The notes beneath the pieces were generated by a model. It was not told the DNA's origin, searched no databases, and saw only the letters and a list, made by a program, of their open reading frames with translations. From an uncultured Prevotella sp. (GTDB taxonomy: Bacteria; Bacteroidota; Bacteroidia; Bacteroidales; Bacteroidaceae), in NCBI GenBank assembly GCA_946186115.1, contig CAMHLV010000034.1:1-33272 (forward strand): a stretch of 33,272 nucleotides of DNA, read 5' to 3'. Below, piece by piece: positions 17,300 through 24,416 of the stretch. Each line of letters begins with the position of its first letter. The first letter of the stretch is position 1. The position numbers and the translations under genes were made by a program.

Positions 17300-19711
17300 A
17301 TGAGACAAATATTGATAACACTGCTGATAGGATTTGTGCTGCCGCTGACTGCACAGACAGACGACTTCGGCCATGCACAATGGATAGGAGCCATAACCCG
17401 CAAACAGGCGAAAACGCCCGAGGGACGATTATACCAAGGAGCCGTACTGAAAGAAACTAGGGGACTGTGGCAACAAGCCGACACACTATCACGACGGAGT
17501 ATCATCCTGCGCCGTGACTTTCTACCTAAGAAACCCATACGTAAGGCAATGGTGTATATCTGCGGCCTCGGATTCTATGAGCTGACCATCAACGGGAAAA
17601 AAGTCGGCAACGCGGAGTTTGCCCCTTTGTGGAGCGACTACGACAAGAGCGTGTTTTACAATACATACGATGTCACCGCTCACCTCTCTTCACGCAAAAC
17701 CCAAAACTCAAAACTCAAAACCAAAGACATCATCCAAGTCCTCCTCGGCAACGGCTTCTACAACGAACAGGGAGGGCGATACCACAAACTGAAGATTTCG
17801 TTCGGTCCTCCTACCCTGCTCTTCCGCATGCACGTTTACTATCAAGACGGTAGCGAAGAAGACGTGGTAAGCGATGCCTCGTGGCAGTGGGCACCATCGC
17901 CTATCACATTCAATAGCATCTATGGCGGTGAGGACTATGATGCGCGCTTAGAAGCACTACCAAAAGGAGCCACTCCCCAGTCCCTCCCAAGTGGAAAGGA
18001 GAACGACTGGAAAGCTGTTGTCGTTCAAGAAGCTCCCAAAGGCATCCTACGCAAACAGATTGCCAAGCCCGTGAAGATCATGGAGCGCTATGCCGTAAAG
18101 GATACTGTGCGCAAGGATTCTGTCCTTGTGCTCGACATGGGCCAGAACCTCGCAGGTTTCCCCGAGATCACCGTTCAGGGCCAGGCTGGTCAAAGCATCA
18201 AACTTACACCTGGTGAGACTCTAACACAAGACAATCTTGTGAACCAAAAGCAGACAGGACGGCCACATTTCTACACATATATTTTAAGGGGGAAACATCT
18301 CTCCGACACTCCCATAAAGGGAAGGGCTCTGAAGTCTCACTCTTTAGGGAGAGATTTAGATGAGGTAGAAGTTTGGCATCCACGCTTCTCGTACTACGGT
18401 TTCCGCTATCTGCAGGTGGAGGGAGACATTGAAGTGCTGAAGAAGGTAGAGTCGTGCTTTGTCTATAATTCAGCACTACGCACAGGCACCTTCGAATGCT
18501 CTAATCCCCTGCTGAATGATACTCACCGCCTTATCGACCGCGCCATCCGCAGCAACTGGCAGAGCGTGTGGACAGACTGCCCTGCCCGCGAAAAACTGGG
18601 CTGGCTGGAACAGGACTGGCTCAACGGAGAGGGGCTGCTTAGCAACTATGACTGCCGTTCAATGATGGAACAGACCATGCAGAACATAGTCGATGCACAG
18701 CACGACGACGGTTCCATGCCTGAGATCGCTCCTGAATATACCGTCTTCACAGGGTCGTGGGCACGTCCCTTCCAGGAGTCGCCGGAATGGGGAGGAGCCA
18801 TCATTGCCCTGCCGTTCCTTTACCGCGACTTCTACGGCGACTCATTGCTCATCAAGCGCCACAATCCACATATGAAGCGCTATGTGGACTATCTGCACAC
18901 TCAAGATTCATGCTATATCCTTAGACAGGGCCTTGGTGACTGGTACGACTTCGGACCAGGACGTGCAGGATTCTCACAGAATACGCCCATGCCCTTGGTA
19001 TCCACCGCTCACTACTACTGGTGGAACCACCTGATGCAGGAGCCCCGCGCCGACAGCATCAAAGCGGCCTTCATCAAAGAGTTCTACGACCCCGCAACAC
19101 ATCGGTATGCAATGGGCAGCCAATGTGCTCAGGCCATCGCGCTCGAAATGGACCTCGTGCCCGAAGGTGACCGCGAGGCAGTATTGCAACAACTGATAGC
19201 CGACATCCACGCCCACGGCGACCGACTGACCACGGGCGACGTAGGCAACCGCTACCTGTTCAACGCCCTCATCCACAACGGCCAGCAGGAACTGCTTTAC
19301 AAGATGCTCAATCACTACGACGTGCCAGGTTATGGATACCAGATCAAGAAAGGCATGACTACGCTCACCGAGCAATGGAATCCCGAGCACGGAGCATCTA
19401 TGAACCACTTCATGATGGGCCACATCAACAACCTGCTCATTCCTTACATCCTCGGCATCTGGCGCCACAATGGTGAAGCAGTCATTGCCCCCCACCCTAT
19501 GGGAGACCTTACATGGTGCCGCGGCGAGTCGAACGGCATTAAAGTTTCATGGCGCATCACAGGAGACACCTTCGTACTCGACATCGACATCCCCGAAGGT
19601 ACTACCGCCGCCGTCATCCTGCCATACAGTGGCCAACATCAGTCGATTGGCGCGGGCCATCATCAGTTTTTTGAGGGTGTCATTCCGTCATGTCATTACG
19701 AAAATCTTTAA
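17300..19711 (+). CDS. Alpha-L-rhamnosidase (GH78)
   Basis: An 803-residue exported enzyme with signal peptide MRQILITLLIGFVLPLTAQ. The order matches GH78: an N-terminal carbohydrate-binding-like domain with AMVYICGLGFYELTINGKKV and FAPLWSDYDK, a middle beta-sandwich ending in VLDMGQNLAGF, the (alpha/alpha)6 barrel from about residue 390, and a C-terminal beta-sandwich. The barrel contains WTDCPAREKLGWLEQDW (about 424-440), the acid-containing motif of the subgroup reading DCP-x-R-E-K-LGW. It would remove terminal alpha-L-rhamnose from plant polysaccharide outside the cytoplasm. Heptamers at 17696 insert KTQNSKLKTK into the N-terminal domain, and an unusual loop (about 328-352) also looks inserted. 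The downstream region is a long palindrome. Confidence 0.88.
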   Translation: MRQILITLLIGFVLPLTAQTDDFGHAQWIGAITRKQAKTPEGRLYQGAVLKETRGLWQQADTLSRRSIILRRDFLPKKPIRKAMVYICGLGFYELTINGKKVGNAEFAPLWSDYDKSVFYNTYDVTAHLSSRKTQNSKLKTKDIIQVLLGNGFYNEQGGRYHKLKISFGPPTLLFRMHVYYQDGSEEDVVSDASWQWAPSPITFNSIYGGEDYDARLEALPKGATPQSLPSGKENDWKAVVVQEAPKGILRKQIAKPVKIMERYAVKDTVRKDSVLVLDMGQNLAGFPEITVQGQAGQSIKLTPGETLTQDNLVNQKQTGRPHFYTYILRGKHLSDTPIKGRALKSHSLGRDLDEVEVWHPRFSYYGFRYLQVEGDIEVLKKVESCFVYNSALRTGTFECSNPLLNDTHRLIDRAIRSNWQSVWTDCPAREKLGWLEQDWLNGEGLLSNYDCRSMMEQTMQNIVDAQHDDGSMPEIAPEYTVFTGSWARPFQESPEWGGAIIALPFLYRDFYGDSLLIKRHNPHMKRYVDYLHTQDSCYILRQGLGDWYDFGPGRAGFSQNTPMPLVSTAHYYWWNHLMQEPRADSIKAAFIKEFYDPATHRYAMGSQCAQAIALEMDLVPEGDREAVLQQLIADIHAHGDRLTTGDVGNRYLFNALIHNGQQELLYKMLNHYDVPGYGYQIKKGMTTLTEQWNPEHGASMNHFMMGHINNLLIPYILGIWRHNGEAVIAPHPMGDLTWCRGESNGIKVSWRITGDTFVLDIDIPEGTTAAVILPYSGQHQSIGAGHHQFFEGVIPSCHYENL
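17696..17723 (+). repeat. Heptamer tandem array inside the GH78 gene
   Basis: Four units: AAAACCC, AAAACTC, AAAACTC, AAAACCA. It gives an Asn/Ser/Lys/Thr-rich loop between DVTAHLSS and DIIQVLLGNGFY, which are normally contiguous in GH78. Confidence 0.65.
18110..18130 (+). repeat. TTCTG-loop hairpin inside GH78 (one stem mismatch)
   Basis: Arm CGCAAGGA (18110-18117), loop TTCTG (18118-18122), arm TCCTTGTG (18123-18130); 7 of 8 stem positions pair. It has the same size, loop and reading frame as the copies at 13142 and 27564. The encoded KDSVLV also makes sense as native protein, so chance is possible. Confidence 0.4.
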
Positions 19712-19732
19712 CAGCCGTCAAAAAGCTCAAAA

Positions 19733-19799
19733 AGTGTGCCAACGCCAGATACAGAGTGTGCCAAAGGATGGCACACTCTGTATCTGCCTTTGGCACACT
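19733..19799. repeat. Long intergenic palindrome after GH78
   Basis: Two 31-nt arms (19733-19763 and 19769-19799) pair at 29 of 31 positions around the 5-nt loop AAGGA. Each arm holds GTGTGCC twice, so smaller nested hairpins are possible. No T-run follows. It occupies much of the 267-bp gap between GH78 and the GH115 promoter and may be a REP-like element or an mRNA 3'-end stabiliser. Confidence 0.8.
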
Positions 19800-19919
19800 C
19801 TAAAATTGCGGCAATGATTTTTCGCCATTTGGGAATTTTTACGTACATTTTCAGCCGACAACCAACTGCTTTTCAGTTAACCAATAGACTTGGTGGGTCA
19901 AAAAAAAGAACGGGATTAT

Positions 19920-19950
19920 TTTGCATTTCGCTCGTTTTTTAGTATTTTTG
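19920..19950 (+). promoter_or_regulatory. Promoter of the GH115-GH13 operon
   Basis: TTTG at 19920-19923, 19 nt, then TATTTTTG at 19943-19950. The segment TTTGCATTTCGCTCG is identical to that of the purL promoter and at the same distance from the -7 box. Confidence 0.75.
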
Positions 19951-19978
19951 GCCCCAATAAAACTATAAATATCGTAAC

Positions 19979-22471
19979 ATGAAGAAAATACTGACTATTC
20001 TTATTATTGCAGCATGGGCAATGACGGTCCGTGCTACTGATGATTTCATCGTATTCCAGCCGTCGGCTGACGCGATTTCCCTGCAGGGAGCCACCGTAGG
20101 CTTCGACAACCGTGAGCACAGCTGCGTGCAGCGTGCCGTGGCCAGTTTGCAGGCAGATATGGAGAAAGTAACTGGCGTGAGGCCAGATGTGGCTCAACAG
20201 CCAGATATACTGATTGGCACCGTGGGATGCAACAAGATGATAGACCAATGGGTGAAGCGTGGCGAGCTGCGCAACCTGAAAGGCAAGACCGAGAAATATA
20301 TCATCAAGACCATCGGGCAACAGTTGGTGATTGCAGGCAGCGACAAGCGAGGCACTGTGTTTGGCATCTACGAGTTGAGCAAACAGATGGGAGTGTCGCC
20401 GTGGTATTGGTGGGCTGACGTTCCTGTCGAGAAGCACGGGCAGATATACGTCAAGCGAGGCGAATATACCGACGGGGAGCCGGCAGTGAGATACAGGGGA
20501 CTGTTTCTGAACGACGAGGCTCCGTGTCTGACTACGTGGGTGAAGAACACCTACGGAACAGGATACGGCGACCATAGGTTTTATGAGAGGGTGTTTGAAC
20601 TCATACTGCGACTGAAGGGTAACTTCCTGTGGCCTGCCATGTGGGGCTGGGCATTCTATGCCGACGACCCGCAGAACTCGAAGACTGCCGACCAGATGGG
20701 CATCATTATCGGCACCAGCCATCATGAGCCCATGGCACGCAACCATCAGGAGTACGCCCGTCACCGCAATGAGTGGGGCCCGTGGAACTACCAGAAGAAC
20801 AGGGAGAACCTGGACCGTTTTTTCCGTGAGGGCATTGAGCGCATGAAGGGTACTGACGATATAGTAACCATCGGCATGCGTGGCGATGGCGACGAGGCCA
20901 TGAGCGAGGATGCCGACACCAAGCTCCTGCAACGCATCGTCGAGAACCAGCGCAAGATCATCAAGCAAGTGACGGGCAAACCTGCCAAGAACACCCCGCA
21001 GGTGTGGGCACTCTATAAAGAGGTACTCGACTACTATGACAAGGGCATGCGTGTGCCGGACGACGTACTTATCCTGCTCTGCGACGACAACTGGGGTAAC
21101 CTTCGCCGTGTTCCTACGGCTAAGGAGCGACAGCATCCCGGCGGCTGGGGACTGTACTACCATGTAGATTACGTGGGGGCTCCTCGCAATACGAAATGGC
21201 TCAACGTAACACCATCACAGAACATGTGGGAACAGCTGACGCTGGCCGCTGACTACGGACTGGACCGTATGTGGATACTGAACGTTGGCGACCTGAAACC
21301 CATGGAGTACCCCATCACCCTATTTATGGACATGGCATGGAACCCGCGTTCCGTGGGTCGCGACTTAGTTGCAACTCACACGGAGCCCTTCTGCCGCCAG
21401 TTATTCGGCAACAAACAGGCAGAGGAGGCGGCACGGCTGCTTAACCTGTGCTGCAAATATGCAGGACGATCAACTGCAGAGATGCTTGATGCCGACACCT
21501 ATAATATAGAGTCGGGAGAATGGCGCCGCGTAGCCGACGACTATATACGACTGGAGGCAGAGGCTCTGCGCCAGTATCTCACACTCGATACAGAATACCG
21601 CGATGCTTACCAGCAAATCATTCTCTTCCCGATACAGGCCATGTCGAACCTGCACCAGATGTACTATGCGGTGGCCATGAATAAATATCTGGCCCGTCAA
21701 AATGACCCTGCTGCCAATGAATGGGCAGAGCGAGCCCGTGAGGCCTTCAAACGCGACAGCCTATTATGTGCGGCCTACAACCATGACTTGGCTGGCGGGA
21801 AGTGGAATGGCATGATGACGCAGAAACATATAGGCTATAAGATATGGAATGACGACTTCCCTGCCGACCGCATGCCTGATGTTGATGTAGTGGCTGAAGG
21901 AAAAGGAGGCTACGTCTTTCCGCTGGAAAACGGCTTCGCCGCTATGGAGGCAGAGCACTACTATACGGCAACGCCTGCCTCTAATGCACAGTGGACCGTA
22001 CTGCCATTCGTAGGGCGCACGTTGAGTGGAATGACATTGATGCCTTACACGGCGTCAGTCGATGGTGCCTCACTCCAGTATCGTTTTACCACCAGTTCGT
22101 CAACGCTCGTCCCTGAAGTCAAGATACATGTCATTGTCAAATCAACCCTTGACTATCTGAACAAGGGCGGACTGACATATCAAGTGACTCTGGATGGCAG
22201 TGAGCCCCAGACTGTCAACTTCAACCACAATCTGAATGAGGCGAAGGAGAACATCTATTCCGTTTTCTATCCCACTGTGGCCCGTCGTGTGGTGGAGTCT
22301 GTAGTAACCTTGCCCTTGAACACCAATCAGGAAGTCCACGTGCTGACAATTCAGCCCAACGACCCCGCCATTGTATTCGAGAAAGTGGTGATTGATGCCG
22401 GAGGATACAAGCCACAGTTCCTGTTTGGAGAGGAAACACAAAAACAACGAGACAACAACTTAAACAACTGA
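19979..22471 (+). CDS. Alpha-glucuronidase (GH115)
   Basis: An 830-residue exported enzyme with a signal peptide ending near residue 19 (VRATDDF). GH115 enzymes remove alpha-1,2-linked (4-O-methyl-)glucuronic acid from xylan, and some act on arabinogalactan side chains. Family blocks in order: GVSPWYWWADVPV, RYRGLFLNDE, GNFLWPAMWGWAF, GTSHHEPMARNHQEY, GMRGDGDEAM, LLCDDNWGNLRRVP and ILNVGDLKPMEYPITLFMD with AWNP after it. The C-terminal 180 residues form the usual beta-sandwich, with FAAMEAEHY at its start. The length is normal. The GH13 gene starts five bases after its stop, so they form an operon. Xylan versus another glucuronide cannot be separated by eye. Confidence 0.92.
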   Translation: MKKILTILIIAAWAMTVRATDDFIVFQPSADAISLQGATVGFDNREHSCVQRAVASLQADMEKVTGVRPDVAQQPDILIGTVGCNKMIDQWVKRGELRNLKGKTEKYIIKTIGQQLVIAGSDKRGTVFGIYELSKQMGVSPWYWWADVPVEKHGQIYVKRGEYTDGEPAVRYRGLFLNDEAPCLTTWVKNTYGTGYGDHRFYERVFELILRLKGNFLWPAMWGWAFYADDPQNSKTADQMGIIIGTSHHEPMARNHQEYARHRNEWGPWNYQKNRENLDRFFREGIERMKGTDDIVTIGMRGDGDEAMSEDADTKLLQRIVENQRKIIKQVTGKPAKNTPQVWALYKEVLDYYDKGMRVPDDVLILLCDDNWGNLRRVPTAKERQHPGGWGLYYHVDYVGAPRNTKWLNVTPSQNMWEQLTLAADYGLDRMWILNVGDLKPMEYPITLFMDMAWNPRSVGRDLVATHTEPFCRQLFGNKQAEEAARLLNLCCKYAGRSTAEMLDADTYNIESGEWRRVADDYIRLEAEALRQYLTLDTEYRDAYQQIILFPIQAMSNLHQMYYAVAMNKYLARQNDPAANEWAERAREAFKRDSLLCAAYNHDLAGGKWNGMMTQKHIGYKIWNDDFPADRMPDVDVVAEGKGGYVFPLENGFAAMEAEHYYTATPASNAQWTVLPFVGRTLSGMTLMPYTASVDGASLQYRFTTSSSTLVPEVKIHVIVKSTLDYLNKGGLTYQVTLDGSEPQTVNFNHNLNEAKENIYSVFYPTVARRVVESVVTLPLNTNQEVHVLTIQPNDPAIVFEKVVIDAGGYKPQFLFGEETQKQRDNNLNN

Positions 22472-22475
22472 CAAT

Positions 22476-24398
22476 ATGAAAAAACTCATTCTGTTAACAG
22501 CACTTGTCACTATGGCACTGACTGCAGCAGCCCAGGATTTCCACTTCGACGAAGTGACGTACTCACCACAGCAAACTGTTTTCAAGCTGTTTGCTCCTGT
22601 TGATGCCAAGGCTGTGAGGTTGCGCATATATGCCCAAGGATTGGGCGGAAAAGCACTGAAGACGGTGAAGATGACCCGACAGGGCACACTATGGCATGCC
22701 ACCGTGAAAGGCGACATGAAAGGTCGCTTCTATACCTTCGACATTGGACGCGGCGAGTGCCCCGGAGTATTTGCAAAGGCGGTAGGAGTGAACGGGCTGC
22801 GAGGTGCCATTATCGACCTCAAGGAAACCGACCCCGCTCATTGGTGCTGCGACGAAAGACCAGTCACAAAGTCGCCTGCCGACCTCGTCATTTATGAGAT
22901 GCACCACCGTGATTTCTCCATAGCGCGTCAGGACGCAAAGCATCCGGGAAAGTTCCTGGCTCTCACCGAGCCCTGGGCTGTAGAACACCTGAAGACTCTC
23001 GGAGTAAATGCCGTACACATACTGCCAAGTTACGACTATGGCTCTGTGGATGAGACACGCCTTGCCGACAACAAATACAATTGGGGATACGACCCCGTAA
23101 ACTACAACGTGCCAGAGGGCGGATACTCCACCGACCCATATCGCCCCGACGTCCGAATACGTGAATTCAAACAGATGGTACAGGCACTCCACAAGGCAGG
23201 AATACGCGTTATACTAGACGTAGTATATAATCACACTTACGACATCGAGCACTCCAACTTCCAGCGTACTTATCCTGACTATTATTACAGGGTGGGCAGC
23301 AACGGCTCTGGCTGCGGCAATGAGACTGCCTCGGAACAGCCTATGATGCGCCGATTCATGATGGAGAGCGTTAAATACTGGATTGAGGAGTATCACATCG
23401 ACGGATTCCGGTTCGACTTGATGGGCGTTCACGACATAGAGACCATGAACCAAATACGGCAGATGGTGAACGACATCGACCCCACTATCTTCATCTATGG
23501 AGAGGGATGGAGCGCCGGACCATGTGCACTACCCAACGAGCAGCTCGGCATGAAGGCCAACATTACGGAAATGCCTGGTATTGCTGCTTTCAGCGACGAG
23601 ATACGCGATGCACTGAGAGGACCATTCAGCGACGACACAAAGGGAGGATTCCTGGCTGGCGTAGAAGACTGCGAGGAGAGTCTGAAATTCGGCATTGTGG
23701 GGGCTATCAGCCACCCGCAAGTTGACATGAAACAGGTAAACTACGCCACCAAACCCTGGGCAATAGAGCCAACACAGATGATTAGCTACGTATCGTGCCA
23801 CGACGACATGTGTCTCGTTGACCGACTGAAGGCAAGTCTGCCCAACAGCCTCTCAGAAAAGAAGGGGAAACAAGTGACAGTTGACGAGGATGAAATAATA
23901 CGCCTCGACCTGCTGGCACAGACGGCGGTATTCACATCGCAGGGCGTGCCTTTTATGCTCAGCGGCGAAGAACTGATGCGCGACAAGAAGGGGGTACACA
24001 ACTCATTTGAGTCACCCGACAGTATCAACCATCTCAACTGGGAGAACCTGAAGCGCTATCCTCAGGTGTTCGAATACTACAAGAATCTGATAGCACTACG
24101 ACAACACCATCCGGCTTTCCGACTGGGAAATGCCGACTTAGTGCGTAAGCATCTTGAATTCATCACTACACCGAAACATGTGGTGGCTTTCCAACTGAAA
24201 AACTATGCCGGACGCGACGACTGGCGAAATATCATTGTGGTGCTCAATGCATCGAAAGAGGTGCAGACGGTTAGCATACCAAAGGGTATCTACACCGAAG
24301 TGTGCTGCGATGGTGTAATAAATGAAAACGGCCTCGGCACAATCGAGGGTGACAAAGCCGCAGTCAGCCCACAGTCGGCTCTGATAATACACGACTGA
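22476..24398 (+). CDS. pulA: Type I pullulanase (GH13)
   Basis: A 640-residue exported enzyme (signal peptide to about residue 20) that hydrolyses alpha-1,6 bonds in pullulan and branched alpha-glucans. YNWGYDP at 201-207 is the type I pullulanase signature. The N-terminal 120 residues form a CBM48-like sandwich. The TIM barrel shows VILDVVYNH (246-253), GFRFDLMG with nucleophile Asp314, IYGEGW with acid/base Glu343, and SCHDD with the transition-state Asp443. A C-terminal beta domain follows. It lies four bases after GH115, so the two are co-transcribed although their substrates differ. The operon ends at the terminator inside the 3' end of the convergent GH95 gene. Confidence 0.9.
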   Translation: MKKLILLTALVTMALTAAAQDFHFDEVTYSPQQTVFKLFAPVDAKAVRLRIYAQGLGGKALKTVKMTRQGTLWHATVKGDMKGRFYTFDIGRGECPGVFAKAVGVNGLRGAIIDLKETDPAHWCCDERPVTKSPADLVIYEMHHRDFSIARQDAKHPGKFLALTEPWAVEHLKTLGVNAVHILPSYDYGSVDETRLADNKYNWGYDPVNYNVPEGGYSTDPYRPDVRIREFKQMVQALHKAGIRVILDVVYNHTYDIEHSNFQRTYPDYYYRVGSNGSGCGNETASEQPMMRRFMMESVKYWIEEYHIDGFRFDLMGVHDIETMNQIRQMVNDIDPTIFIYGEGWSAGPCALPNEQLGMKANITEMPGIAAFSDEIRDALRGPFSDDTKGGFLAGVEDCEESLKFGIVGAISHPQVDMKQVNYATKPWAIEPTQMISYVSCHDDMCLVDRLKASLPNSLSEKKGKQVTVDEDEIIRLDLLAQTAVFTSQGVPFMLSGEELMRDKKGVHNSFESPDSINHLNWENLKRYPQVFEYYKNLIALRQHHPAFRLGNADLVRKHLEFITTPKHVVAFQLKNYAGRDDWRNIIVVLNASKEVQTVSIPKGIYTEVCCDGVINENGLGTIEGDKAAVSPQSALIIHD

Positions 24399-24416
24399 CA
24401 GTAAACTGCCAAGATA

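Noticed and set aside
18288..18370. A further hairpin cassette in GH78 (CCCATAAAGGG region)
   Set aside because: The protein loop looks inserted, but only 4-bp stems can be drawn, so I do not call a repeat element.
19916..21163. A 415-residue open frame on the minus strand opposite GH115
   Set aside because: It lies entirely antisense to a gene with clear GH115 motifs, and its residue make-up (Val, Leu, His-rich) is that of a reverse-frame shadow.
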